NCBI RefSeq assembly: GCF_009720525.1
Contig: NZ_CP043930.1
Coordinates: forward strand, 5,461,001 to 5,525,000
Direction: 5' to 3'
Origin: Gimesia benthica
GTDB taxonomy: Bacteria; Planctomycetota; Planctomycetia; Planctomycetales; Planctomycetaceae
Length of the DNA: 64,000 nt
The first letter of the stretch is position 1. Every line of letters starts with the position of its first letter. Shown here one piece after another: positions 27,710 through 36,620 of the stretch. The position numbers were made by a program, and so were the translations under genes. Under the pieces are notes generated by a model. It was not told the DNA's origin and made no database searches. It saw only the letters and a program-made list of their open reading frames with translations.

Positions 27710-28552
27710 ATGCAGGAAATGCGATATACCGAGAAAGAGATTATGCCACTTATCGCAGAGCATCTGGTGGATATGTACGGACTGGATGATGATGAGGCAC
27801 CTGACCCGGTTCAAGATCTTGATCTCAGAATTGATCTGTATTTTAAAGCAGTCAAAGTCTGGGACGACATTGATTTCACCGATTTCAGATTTCGTTTTGA
27901 ACGAGTCTTTCAGATTAAATGTGCCCCTGAGGTGTGGGAACAATTATTTGGTGTCGGCTCACATTATCGAACTGAGGCCGAATGGGTTGAGCAGGTAGGA
28001 CAGTATCTGACATTCAGGAAACTGGTCGATTTTATCGCAGAACGTACAACCTATATCTCATTTCAACCTGTGCAGGTGATCGATCGTGAGTGTGGTCCCG
28101 CTGGTGCTTTTTACGGGATTACTGAGTTGTCGAATCTGCTTGTTTCAGCTGCCTGTCAGATTACACCTTCGACCAGAATCATTGATGCCTTTCGAGGAGA
28201 TGCTCTGGATCAATTCTGGAGTGAACTCTACTGGCGTAACAGGCAGAAGATTCCCGAGATTTCCAGAAAATGGGATTCCCTGTTCATGTCGGGGTGTCTG
28301 CTGGCTGTGCTGGAATTTCTAATTGGTATCCCGCTTTCAATTGTCACAGCCAACATTCTTTATCTATTAGCGCCGTGTGTTTCTCTCTATGCGTGCTGGA
28401 AGTTGTATCGCCTGTACCATCACTATTCCGATCCCTTGCCGCCGGAATTACAGACGTTTCGCGATCTGGCACTCTTCATTGCCGGTCTCAATAGCGACGC
28501 GGTGCTTGCAGTTCAGACAGATCCGCAGTGTGAAGTTGAAGGGTCGGCCTGA
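27710..28552 (+). CDS. Unknown membrane protein, first of a tandem paralogue pair
   Basis: A 280-residue protein. The acidic, soluble N-terminal part (about 1-190) contains the block ECGPAGAFYGI. Two membrane helices follow (about 195-240), then the motif PLPPELQTFRDLA near the C-terminus. Both motifs recur in the next gene. No known family is recognised and no catalytic residues stand out; the ECGPAG loop is a candidate functional site. AGGGG precedes the ATG. The stop TGA overlaps the next gene's ATG (TGATG), so the pair is translationally coupled. Confidence 0.78.
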   Translation: MQEMRYTEKEIMPLIAEHLVDMYGLDDDEAPDPVQDLDLRIDLYFKAVKVWDDIDFTDFRFRFERVFQIKCAPEVWEQLFGVGSHYRTEAEWVEQVGQYLTFRKLVDFIAERTTYISFQPVQVIDRECGPAGAFYGITELSNLLVSAACQITPSTRIIDAFRGDALDQFWSELYWRNRQKIPEISRKWDSLFMSGCLLAVLEFLIGIPLSIVTANILYLLAPCVSLYACWKLYRLYHHYSDPLPPELQTFRDLALFIAGLNSDAVLAVQTDPQCEVEGSA

Positions 28553-29379
28553 TGAATCAGCACCGTTATTCCGAAGCGCAGATACTGTGTGGCATGCAGG
28601 AATTGTGGGAACGGCACCAGACGCAGTGTTTTTTTCTGTCCCGTTATATGCCTTTCCAGCCGGATGATCGGATTGATGTGCATCTGCAATCCGGAATACC
28701 AAGGTGGTCCGGGGAAGAGATCGATTTCAGTGACTTAGTCGACTTGTACAAAGGTCTGCAATCCTGCTTTCGATTTGAATGTACGCACCAGGAATGGTCC
28801 AATTATTTCAGGCTGGATGTCTGCCGAGATGATTTTGAGGCATGGGAGCGGTTGCATGCCGCCGACTTTACTTATCGTCGGGTCGCACAGTTCATCGCGG
28901 CGCGTGCGACTGCGATTTCTTTTGAGCCGGTCAATGTCATCGGGCAGGAGTGCGGACCCGCGGGGGCGTTTTACGGGATCCAGAAACTGGTAGGCGAGGT
29001 TATAAAGTGTCCTCGGGAGTTCGGACCAGGTACCCGGATTCGGGATGTGCTGACGGGGAACGCGTTCGCATTATTCTGGTTGAAAGTGCGCTGGATCACC
29101 GCACAACGTGCGCCGGATCTCGCGCAATTCGATCGCAGGCTGGGGAGACAAGTGCTTTGCTTTATGCTGGCCTATGTGTCGTTTATGGGAGCCATTCTGT
29201 CCTCGTTACAGGTTGATCCGTCCTGCTACTTCTTTAGTGCTTTCACTTTGATTCCCCTGACAGGCCTGGTTGGTTGGCTGATGGAGCGACGATCGAATCC
29301 TCTTCCGCCGGAATTACAGACATTTCGTGATCTGGCGGTGTGGATGTACGTCGATCGCAGTCATAATGCAATACAATGA
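28552..29379 (+). CDS. Unknown membrane protein, second of a tandem paralogue pair
   Basis: A 275-residue paralogue of the preceding protein. It keeps the same order: soluble N-terminal part, a helix with FIAARATAISFEPVNVIG leading into ECGPAGAFYGI, two membrane spans (about 200-250) and PLPPELQTFRDLA near the end. The rest has diverged strongly, so the two shared motifs are probably what selection keeps. It starts inside the first gene's stop codon. A heteromeric membrane complex is a reasonable guess. Confidence 0.78.
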   Translation: MNQHRYSEAQILCGMQELWERHQTQCFFLSRYMPFQPDDRIDVHLQSGIPRWSGEEIDFSDLVDLYKGLQSCFRFECTHQEWSNYFRLDVCRDDFEAWERLHAADFTYRRVAQFIAARATAISFEPVNVIGQECGPAGAFYGIQKLVGEVIKCPREFGPGTRIRDVLTGNAFALFWLKVRWITAQRAPDLAQFDRRLGRQVLCFMLAYVSFMGAILSSLQVDPSCYFFSAFTLIPLTGLVGWLMERRSNPLPPELQTFRDLAVWMYVDRSHNAIQ

Positions 29380-29418
29380 GTAATGGTTTTTTACTTAGAA
29401 TGAATTGAGGCTGGGCCA

Positions 29419-30225
29419 GTGGCAAGTGAAGTCGAAACAGAGGACGTGACCAAAGTTGAAGCGGCTCTGGAAGCGTTGACGGCGGGTAAGCTGCAACAGG
29501 GGGAGCGGCTGCTTCAGGAGGTGATTGCCAACACGCCGGAGACCTATGAAAATGAAGAGGCAAAAGAGGGAGGAGTGGCGATCAAGTTCTGGAGCATGAA
29601 TGAGTTCATGCATTATGTGAGCTGGATGCAGGACCAGGGAACGGAGCGGGCGGTGAAGTGGATCGGGAATGCCTATCCGCGGGCTTATTACTACCTGGGG
29701 TTCCTGTGTGTGAAACAGCAGCAGTATGCCCAGGCGGTAGAGTATCTCGACAAGGGCCGCAGCCTGGAGCCGGAGAATCCAAAGTTTCTGTTCGAGAAGG
29801 CGCAGGCGCTGATTCACCTGGGGAATAAAGAAGGGGCCCTCGCATTGTATGATCAGGTGGTGGAGACCGGACCGCATGTCAGTCAGGCCGAACTGGCAAT
29901 GGCACGTCGCGGTCGGGGATTCGTTTTGATCGAAATGGGGAAACTGGATGATGCGGAAGCCGCCTTTCATGCTTCGCTGGAACTGGACCCCGAAAGCGAA
30001 ATCGCACTCAGCGAGTTGAAGTATATCGCGCATCTGCGTCAGGGCGGACCGATGGTAGAAGACTTTGAATCGGTCGAAACGACGGGCCCCGATCTGTCGA
30101 GCTGTGCCATCTGTGGAAAAGATTATGAACAGGGAGTGATGATTACCGTAGAAGGCCGGCCGCTGACGATTTGCAAACGCTGTGAACGCCGGTTGACAAA
30201 AAAGTGGTGGCAGTTCTGGAAGTGA
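29419..30225 (+). CDS. TPR protein with C-terminal zinc-ribbon-like tail
   Basis: A 268-residue protein from a GTG at 29419 with GAGG upstream. Residues about 90-215 hold three tetratricopeptide repeats (AYYYLGFLCVKQQQYAQAVE, then FEKAQALIHLGNKEGALALY, then RGFVLIEMGKLDDAEAAF). Near the C-terminus CAICGKDYEQG and CKRC form a CxxC-x(n)-CxxC pair, most likely binding zinc, followed by a Trp-rich basic end (KKWWQFWK). It probably serves as an adaptor; partners unknown. It lies 39 bases after the membrane paralogues and could be their third operon member. Confidence 0.8.
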   Translation: MASEVETEDVTKVEAALEALTAGKLQQGERLLQEVIANTPETYENEEAKEGGVAIKFWSMNEFMHYVSWMQDQGTERAVKWIGNAYPRAYYYLGFLCVKQQQYAQAVEYLDKGRSLEPENPKFLFEKAQALIHLGNKEGALALYDQVVETGPHVSQAELAMARRGRGFVLIEMGKLDDAEAAFHASLELDPESEIALSELKYIAHLRQGGPMVEDFESVETTGPDLSSCAICGKDYEQGVMITVEGRPLTICKRCERRLTKKWWQFWK

Positions 30226-30412
30226 GGGGGAACGGACTTCTACTGTCGATGCTGTCCTATATGAGATATTTCACGTCCGATACAGCAATCTTCCGATCCT
30301 GGAACTCAAGTCTTGCCTCAGCGAAGCCGCGGCGTAGAATGCGTGTGACGCTCCTGGACGACTGCTGGTGATGCCAGTGGGAGAAATTTCTGTTTTATAA
30401 AAGGTATCTGAG

Positions 30413-31156
30413 ATGGGCTATGAGATCAGTGGTCAGGTGGGACTGGTAACCGGTGCGAATCGGGGGATTGGGAAATCGATTCTGGAAGCATTGCTGAAAG
30501 CTGGTGCGGCGAAAGTCTATGCTGCGGTGCGTAATCCGTCTTCGGTTTCCGGGTTGACCGATGAATATGGGGATAAGGTGGTTCCCCTGGAGCTGGATCT
30601 GACGAAACCGGAAACGATTAAGACTGCAGCCCAGACTGCCAGTGATGTCTCGCTGGTCGTGAATAATGCGGGTGTATTAACATCGACCACGGTGCTCTCT
30701 CCCGAGGCAATTGAATCTCTCCAATTTGAGATGGAGACGAACGTGAGCGGTCTGATCCGCGTTGCGCAGGCTTTCGCGCCGGTCCTGAAAGCCAACGCGG
30801 GCGGGGCACTGGTCCAGTTAAATTCAGGGGCTTCCCTGCTTAATTTTCCCCAGTTCGCTACATACAGTGCCTCCAAAGCAGCCTCGTATTCAGTAACACA
30901 GGCGTTGAGGCAGGTGCTGAAAGAGCAGGGGACTCTCGTGGTTAGCGTGCATCCGGGGCCGATTGCCACGGACATGGGACATGAAGCGGGGTTTGAGGAT
31001 ATTGCAGAGCCCCCTGAAGTCGTCGCCGATGCGCTTGTGGAAGCACTGAGCTCAGGCCAGTTTCATGTCTTCCCGGACGCCATCGCGAAGGGAATCGGGG
31101 ATGTCTATCAGGACTTTGCTCAAAATGTGATTGAAGCGGAGATGTCCGAAGGGTAA
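30413..31156 (+). CDS. SDR family NAD(P)-dependent oxidoreductase
   Basis: A 247-residue classical short-chain dehydrogenase. The dinucleotide site is TGANRGIG (residues 13-20), the structural NNAG motif is present (VVNNAGVL), and the catalytic Tyr-x3-Lys is YSASK, with an upstream Ser in QLNSGAS. The arginine after the first glycine (GANRG) suggests NADP preference. The substrate cannot be predicted. AAAGG eight bases before ATG supports the start. It stands alone, ending 16 bases from the convergent sulfatase gene. Confidence 0.92.
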   Translation: MGYEISGQVGLVTGANRGIGKSILEALLKAGAAKVYAAVRNPSSVSGLTDEYGDKVVPLELDLTKPETIKTAAQTASDVSLVVNNAGVLTSTTVLSPEAIESLQFEMETNVSGLIRVAQAFAPVLKANAGGALVQLNSGASLLNFPQFATYSASKAASYSVTQALRQVLKEQGTLVVSVHPGPIATDMGHEAGFEDIAEPPEVVADALVEALSSGQFHVFPDAIAKGIGDVYQDFAQNVIEAEMSEG

Positions 31157-31172
31157 GCTTTGCTCTCGGAAA

Positions 31173-32648
31173 TCAGTCGACCCGGCCGGGCTGGCGGTTG
31201 TTTTTGCCTTTGCGTTTTGTGCCGGAGTCGCCGAGATCTTCGCGGGCCTGTTCTCCCAGGGCGGTGAGGCGTTTGACGACTTCAGGATGCTGATCAGCGA
31301 CGTTTTTGCTTTCGCTGATGTCGTCTGCCAGGTTATAGAGGGCCAGGCCGGTTTTCTTCTGGATGTAGGGGCCGGGCGTACCGCCGGAGCCAGGTTTGTC
31401 TTTCAGACTGCGGTAAGGATGCGGGAAGTGCAGCTTCCATTTACCGCTGCGAACTGCATTCAGGTGATCGCCCCAGTAGAAGTAGAGCACGTCGTGGGGG
31501 GATTTGGCTCCTGATTCTCCGCTCATCAGGGGCCAGATGTTTTTGCCGTCGATGATGCGGTCTTGAGGCACCTTGCCGCCGGAGAGGTAGGCGATGGTGG
31601 GCAGAAGATCGATGGTCATCGCCATCTCGTGACAGACGGTGCCTGCCGGAATCTGTCCGGGCCAGGCCATGATGCAGGGTTCGCGTTGGCCCCCATCCCA
31701 GGCGGTGCCTTTACCTTCCCGCAGGGGGAGCGCAGAACCGGCATGGTCGCCATAGGAGAGCCAGGGGCCGTTATCGGAGGTGAAGATCACCAGGGTGTTT
31801 TCAGCGATGCCGTTTTCTTTGAGTGCCTGGCGGATCTGACCGACGGACCAGTCGATTTCCATGATCACGTCGCCATACAGGCCCTGCTCTGATTTGCCTT
31901 TGAACTTGTCGCTGACATACAGGGGCACGTGAGGCATGGACTGCGGGACATAGAGGAAGAAAGGCTGATCATGGTGTTTGTTGATAAACGAGACGGCACG
32001 TTCCGTGTACCAGGTCGTGAGCTGAGCCTGTTCTTTGCCGGTGACTTTGGGATTGATGACGGTTTCATTTTCGATCAGGGGCAGATCAGGGAACCGTTTT
32101 CCAGCTGTCGGGTGGAACGGCCACATATCATTTGAGTAGGGGAGCCCGAAATACTCGTCGAAGCCGTGGCGGGTCGGCAGAAATTCGGGCAGATGTCCCA
32201 GGTGCCATTTACCGTAGATCGCGGTGGCGTAGCCCTGTGGCTTGACGACTTCCGCGATTGTGGTTTCTTCTGCGTTGATGCCGATTTTGGACTGCGGTCC
32301 CAGTGCGCCGCGAATGCCGACGCGATTGGGATAACAGCCGGTGAGCAGGGCGACCCGTGAGGCTGAACAGACGGCCTGGGCAGCGTAGAAGTCGGTAAAG
32401 CGAACTCCCTCCTGGGCCATCTGGTCGAGATTGGGAGTTTTAATGTTCGGAGAGCCGAAGACGCCGACATCCTGGTAGCCCTGATCGTCAGTGAAGATGA
32501 TCACGAAGTTCGGATGCTGGCGGGCCGGCCGCGCCTGTGCTTTTGCGGGCGCCAGGCTCAGTAATGTGATCAGGCAGAGCAGCAGGACCCAGTCGGTATT
32601 TGAGAGTTTCGTTCGCAGTAAAGAAAATCCCCAGTTCAAACCGGCCAT
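31173..32648 (-). CDS. Secreted arylsulfatase (type I, formylglycine-dependent)
   Basis: A 491-residue exported sulfatase with signal peptide (about 18-38). The metal-binding FTDDQG (Asp54, Asp55) and the sulfatase signature CSASR (Cys94) in [18 protein letters not shown] are intact, so Cys94 should be converted to formylglycine. KWHLGH and TSDNGP are further active-site blocks. Planctomycetes carry many such enzymes for sulfated algal polysaccharides; the exact glycan is unknown. AAAGG seven bases before the ATG. No maturation enzyme is nearby. Confidence 0.93.
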   Translation of the reverse strand: MAGLNWGFSLLRTKLSNTDWVLLLCLITLLSLAPAKAQARPARQHPNFVIIFTDDQGYQDVGVFGSPNIKTPNLDQMAQEGVRFTDFYAAQAVCSASRVALLTGCYPNRVGIRGALGPQSKIGINAEETTIAEVVKPQGYATAIYGKWHLGHLPEFLPTRHGFDEYFGLPYSNDMWPFHPTAGKRFPDLPLIENETVINPKVTGKEQAQLTTWYTERAVSFINKHHDQPFFLYVPQSMPHVPLYVSDKFKGKSEQGLYGDVIMEIDWSVGQIRQALKENGIAENTLVIFTSDNGPWLSYGDHAGSALPLREGKGTAWDGGQREPCIMAWPGQIPAGTVCHEMAMTIDLLPTIAYLSGGKVPQDRIIDGKNIWPLMSGESGAKSPHDVLYFYWGDHLNAVRSGKWKLHFPHPYRSLKDKPGSGGTPGPYIQKKTGLALYNLADDISESKNVADQHPEVVKRLTALGEQAREDLGDSGTKRKGKNNRQPGRVD

Positions 32649-32705
32649 GAGCGCGCCTTTCTGTCTAATCTGATCTATTTACTGGCGGGTACGATTCTTT
32701 CTGAC

Positions 32706-33329
32706 TCAGGAGGTGTGTTCACCCCGGAAGTGAGCATCCTGCACGGGGACGAGCTGTTCGAGGCAGGCGAGTAAGACGCCGGCAGGAGAACCAATCGCAT
32801 CAATGTGTGCGACGATATCTTCTGGGTAACAGCTGAGAACCTGTGCTGATTCTTCACGATAGACTTCGAAGCGACGACGGATGACACTTTCGTTGGCATC
32901 GTCGGCCCGGTTCTCGCGGATCGCGCGGTGCCGGATGCGGTGGATCATCTCTTCTTCGTCACTACAGGTTAAGTGGAGCACCTTGAGCACATGGATGTGT
33001 TGTTCCAGGATTTTCGCCTGTTCCACATTTCGGGGAATTCCGTCGAGAATGAGGATGTCTTTACGAGGCTTGTACATGGAGAGGGTTGCCCGGGCATCGA
33101 GTCCCTGTTTCCAGATGCGGATACTGAGCTCATCAGGAACCAGTTCGCCGCGTGAACTGTATTTATAAATTTCCTGACCTTCGGGAGACTCGATATCGAT
33201 TGAGCGAAAGACGTCTCCACTGGAGAGATGGAAAAAGCCCGGGATCTGACCTAAAATTCTCCCCTGAGTTCCTTTACCAACTCCAGGAGCACCAAACAAC
33301 AGGACGGCTTTTCGACGGTCCGTTGCCAT
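32706..33329 (-). CDS. adk: Adenylate kinase family nucleotide kinase
   Basis: A 207-residue kinase from ATG 33329 (AGAGG upstream; an in-frame TTG at 33350 is weaker). The P-loop is GAPGVGKGTQG, the NMP-binding region starts with LSSGDVFR, and DGIPRN corresponds to the DGFPR motif. The LID is of the short type, without Cys zinc ligands, and the region RIRHRAIRENRADD is unusual for housekeeping Adk. It probably balances ATP, ADP and AMP, but a paralogous or altered-specificity kinase is possible. Confidence 0.82.
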   Translation of the reverse strand: MATDRRKAVLLFGAPGVGKGTQGRILGQIPGFFHLSSGDVFRSIDIESPEGQEIYKYSSRGELVPDELSIRIWKQGLDARATLSMYKPRKDILILDGIPRNVEQAKILEQHIHVLKVLHLTCSDEEEMIHRIRHRAIRENRADDANESVIRRRFEVYREESAQVLSCYPEDIVAHIDAIGSPAGVLLACLEQLVPVQDAHFRGEHTS

Positions 33330-33470
33330 AGTTATGCCTCTCTCTCTCAAGGCCGTAGAAGGTCGCTGCGATCACGGCGGGTAGTGCATCAAGTTTTAAA
33401 AACAATTCTGTTAATTACAATAGCGTGTTCCAACAGAATTCTCACCCCTGACGGGGATTTTATAACGAAG

Positions 33471-33516
33471 GTAAATAAAAACACTCCGAAAAACCAGAAC
33501 GATTTTTCGGAGTGTT
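33471..33516 (-). terminator. Rho-independent terminator after rpsD
   Basis: AACACTCCGAAAAA (33480-33493) and TTTTTCGGAGTGTT (33503-33516) are 14-base perfect complements around a 9-base loop. Read on the minus strand the stem is followed by TTTATTT. It starts about 20 bases after the rpsD stop. Confidence 0.93.
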
Positions 33517-33537
33517 GATTTGTACGAGAATTGATCT

Positions 33538-34143
33538 TTAGCGAGAGATCAACGCCACGACCTGACCAACGTCAACCGGCAGGCTGACATCTTCTGAACC
33601 AGGAGCTGTGACAACGGTTGCTGCCAGCTCTTTTTTGTCCAGAGACAACCAGGCACATCCGGGGCGACCGGATTCAACCAGTTCGCCGTAGAGTTTCTTC
33701 AGGTTGGGACGGTTGCGGACGGTAATGACATCACCTGGTTTGACCCAGATAGAAGGCTTGTTAACCGTCTGGCCGTTCAACTGGAAGTGTGAGTGAACGA
33801 TACCCTGACGCGCCTGCGGACGAGTCTGAGCAAATCCAGCCCGACAGACAACATTGTCGAGACGACGCTCGCAGAGGATCAGCAGAGCTTCCCCGGTGTT
33901 GCCTTTGGTCCGTTTGGCTTTGTCGAAGTACCGACGCAGCTGACGTTCACGCAGACCGTAGTAGAATTTGATCTTCTGCTTTTCGATTAATGCGAGACCG
34001 TAGTTTGAGGGCTTCCGCCGACGCTGTGACATTCCCGGCGGCATGCTCCGCTGGTCCAGTGCACGTGTTGCACCTGCGTCTTCGAAAACCAAAGCTCCTA
34101 AACGGCGGTTAACCCGTCCTTTTGGTCCTGTGTAACGACCCAT
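33538..34143 (-). CDS. rpsD: 30S ribosomal protein S4
   Basis: A 201-residue S4. The N-terminus (MGRYTGPKGRVNRRLG) is the form without zinc cysteines. The S4 RNA-binding domain is clear (ERRLDNVVCRAGFAQTRPQARQ, with VHSHFQLNGQTVNKPS). S4 nucleates 30S assembly on 16S rRNA. The gene is monocistronic here, with its own strong terminator, not in an alpha operon with rpsM/rpsK/rpoA. The gap before it (34144-34441) could hold its promoter and an S4-responsive leader, but no pseudoknot could be verified by eye. Confidence 0.97.
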   Translation of the reverse strand: MGRYTGPKGRVNRRLGALVFEDAGATRALDQRSMPPGMSQRRRKPSNYGLALIEKQKIKFYYGLRERQLRRYFDKAKRTKGNTGEALLILCERRLDNVVCRAGFAQTRPQARQGIVHSHFQLNGQTVNKPSIWVKPGDVITVRNRPNLKKLYGELVESGRPGCAWLSLDKKELAATVVTAPGSEDVSLPVDVGQVVALISR

Positions 34144-34441
34144 TCAGTCTTTCTCCCACATTAATCATCAGCTGCCGCTTGGTTCCAGTAACACACGGCA
34201 AAGAAATATTATTAGGGTTTGATCGAAATAAACTATTCCTGTATAACAGCTTAGCGGCTGAGTATCAGGTAAATCAAACCAGATAGAGCAGTTGAAATTG
34301 TGATAAACAGCACGTAGTCGCGCGTACCACAACCTGCAAAGCGGTCCGTTGTTATCGCAAATTCTCAGGGAATCGTCAACCAACTGAGGAGACGGATCAC
34401 AAATTCTGAGAAAATATCAGAAACAGTCCCCCTGAGTCGAA

Positions 34442-35509
34442 TTATTCGGCTGAGGTTGCAGGATCGGTGTCTGTGTTAGTGTACACCTTCTTCTGGCTGA
34501 AGACCTGGGGGAAAGAGACTGACGACCGGAACAGGGACGCGGGATTTTCGGATTCAATCGCGATGCGCGGCAGGTCCCAGGGATCGTGTTCACCCAGGGG
34601 CGAGTAGCCGCCGTAATAGCTGAATCCCCAGCGATAACCGGATTCCTCCAGGCAGTTACGCGTGAGATGGTCAAACGAATTTTGGGCACCCACGGGATAA
34701 CTGAAAGCCGTGATCGACTGATTGAGTTCGGTTTCGATCCGCTGCTTGCAGTGTTGAACTTCGAATTTCTGCGTTTCTTCCGGATGATTGGCCAGGATGG
34801 GATGATTGACGGTATGCCCGCCGATATCCATGCCCGCTTCACTCATTTCGCGGATCATGTCCCAGTCCATCCAGACCCGATCTGCGGTTTCTGCGGGGCA
34901 GCGACCGGTGCCGGTCGCGTCTGCGAGGGCAGTCATGAAGTCTTCTGTCTGTTCCCCGGACAGTCCCTTGTAGATCTGTAAGAGTAATTTAATCGTCTGG
35001 CTTTGCTGAGCAGGTTCCAGAGAGAATTCCTGCTCACTCCAGGGGGCCAGTTTCAAATTACTCTGTGATGAGCTGCGCACCATCCAGGAGATTTCGTCCC
35101 ACCAGGCAATCTTGCGCTCGTCCAGAAAGCCGGTGGTCAGGAAAAACGTGGCTGGTGAATTGTAGGCGCGGAGCAGGGGAAAGGCCCATTCGTAATTATC
35201 GAGGTATCCATCATCGAACGTGATGAGGACGTAACGTCCCCGCGGGCTTTTCCAGATATGGTCCAGATCTTGAATGCGTATCAGATCGAAATTCAGAGTC
35301 AGGAATCGCAGCTGTTGTTCAAAATCTTCTGCAGATGCACTCCAGAGATCGTGGTCGAACAGTGAGTTCTGCTTGTCTCCGATTCGATGGTAATTCAGAA
35401 CAACCAGACCATTCCAGACGGGTGTATTCCGCGCGAGCAGATTCATTCCCGTCCAGTCGAGCGCTCTGGCCAGCAGTTCTTTTTTACTCATACCCCATAT
35501 CCTTTCCAT
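34442..35509 (-). CDS. Polysaccharide deacetylase family protein (NodB-like, CE4)
   Basis: From ATG 35509 the product is 355 residues. GGAGAGG eight bases upstream selects this start over a GTG at 35548 that would overlap the previous gene. The NodB fold has TFDDGY (97-102, metal/catalytic Asp) and the H-x3-H pair in GGHTVNHPI. Such enzymes remove N-acetyl groups from glycans or peptidoglycan. There is no signal peptide, which fits a cytosolic or membrane-associated step in polymer synthesis. Last gene of the five-gene cluster starting at asnB; related deacetylases occur in XrtA/PEP-CTERM loci. Confidence 0.88.
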   Translation of the reverse strand: MERIWGMSKKELLARALDWTGMNLLARNTPVWNGLVVLNYHRIGDKQNSLFDHDLWSASAEDFEQQLRFLTLNFDLIRIQDLDHIWKSPRGRYVLITFDDGYLDNYEWAFPLLRAYNSPATFFLTTGFLDERKIAWWDEISWMVRSSSQSNLKLAPWSEQEFSLEPAQQSQTIKLLLQIYKGLSGEQTEDFMTALADATGTGRCPAETADRVWMDWDMIREMSEAGMDIGGHTVNHPILANHPEETQKFEVQHCKQRIETELNQSITAFSYPVGAQNSFDHLTRNCLEESGYRWGFSYYGGYSPLGEHDPWDLPRIAIESENPASLFRSSVSFPQVFSQKKVYTNTDTDPATSAE

Positions 35510-35534
35510 AACAGTTGCCTCTCCAGCAACGGTC

Positions 35535-36530
35535 TCAGTTAGCGACACGTTCGATCAATTGCGGTGACATGTGCAGGTAACGACCTGCTTTGCGTTTTGA
35601 TTCGATGTCGCTGTAAACCAGTGCGACCTGTTCGGCGGGCAGTCCGATGCCTTCTGCGACTTCGGCTGCGGAATAACCGTGGTTTAAGCCATACAGGCAG
35701 CAGTCCAGTTTGTCGTAAGAGACGGCAAAGAAGAATTCTTCCTGGGACTGTTCCAGAGAATAGGTGTCGGTAGTCGGAGGACGCATCTGGATCAGTTCCG
35801 GAACATTCAGGTAAGCTGCCAGCTGATAGACCTGAGTCTTGTAAAGGTGTGCGATCGGTTTCAGGTCGGCAGCACCATCACCGTTTTTGACGAAGAAGCC
35901 CTGGTCGTATTCGAGGCGATTCGGTGTGCCCGGCACTGCGTAGTTCAGACGGTCTGCATGATAGTATTCCATCATTTTGCGACAGCGCTGTTTAAAGTTC
36001 GTTGCTGCAACAATGGTCTGATAGGCCGAGAGGGGAAGTCGTTTCTTAATCAGTTCCCCGTCCGGAGTCTGCACGACTACGGAAAAGACTCGATAGCCCC
36101 CTTCCTGGAGCAGGTTGGGCAGCACGATTTTGGATTTCCAGTGAGGTTCGTATTCCGGGATGACTTTTTTGATGGCAGCATCACGGCGTTCGTAACAGCC
36201 CGCTCCCTGCAGCATGGGGGAGATGTTTTCGACGAGTGACTCGACATGGTAATGATCGGCGAGTAACTGGCCGTAGATCAGGCTTTCGTCTTTTGTGTCG
36301 TGTTCGGGCATCATGATCCCCAGCACCCGGTCAGAACCGAAGGCGTGGACACAAAGTGCGGTCACGACGCTGCTGTCGATTCCTCCGGAGAGACCCAGAA
36401 CGGCTCCCTTTTTACGCATATCCTTGCGGACGGTTTCCTGCATCCAGCGGACGATGCGTTCGGTTTCTGCAGCACAATCGAGATCTAACAAAGCAGGACT
36501 GAAAGTACGGGTGGAAGTTGTGGTCGACAT
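35535..36530 (-). CDS. NAD(+) synthetase-type amide ligase, ammonia-dependent form
   Basis: A 331-residue protein with the ATP-pyrophosphatase P-loop LGLSGGIDSSVV (residues about 46-56) and the late NadE motif RPPTTDTYSLEQSQEE. No glutaminase domain is present, so it would use free NH3. Family activity is amidation of NaAD to NAD, but the setting beside an Asn synthase, a carrier protein and an acyl-AMP ligase suggests it may amidate another carboxylate. AGGAG eight bases before ATG. It is separated from the deacetylase start by only 25 bases. Whether this is the cell's sole NadE cannot be told. Confidence 0.83.
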   Translation of the reverse strand: MSTTTSTRTFSPALLDLDCAAETERIVRWMQETVRKDMRKKGAVLGLSGGIDSSVVTALCVHAFGSDRVLGIMMPEHDTKDESLIYGQLLADHYHVESLVENISPMLQGAGCYERRDAAIKKVIPEYEPHWKSKIVLPNLLQEGGYRVFSVVVQTPDGELIKKRLPLSAYQTIVAATNFKQRCRKMMEYYHADRLNYAVPGTPNRLEYDQGFFVKNGDGAADLKPIAHLYKTQVYQLAAYLNVPELIQMRPPTTDTYSLEQSQEEFFFAVSYDKLDCCLYGLNHGYSAAEVAEGIGLPAEQVALVYSDIESKRKAGRYLHMSPQLIERVAN

Positions 36531-36620
36531 TTATGGTTCTCCTGTAGCTGCTGTGACTGGCTCAGCAGGCGTTGGTAATAAGTATGTATTGTGTATGAAA
36601 TCGCTTTGTGGATCGCCGTT

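Noticed and set aside
34144..34441. Possible S4 autoregulatory leader
   Set aside because: The gap is upstream of rpsD, but no pseudoknot or conserved S4 site could be recognised by eye.
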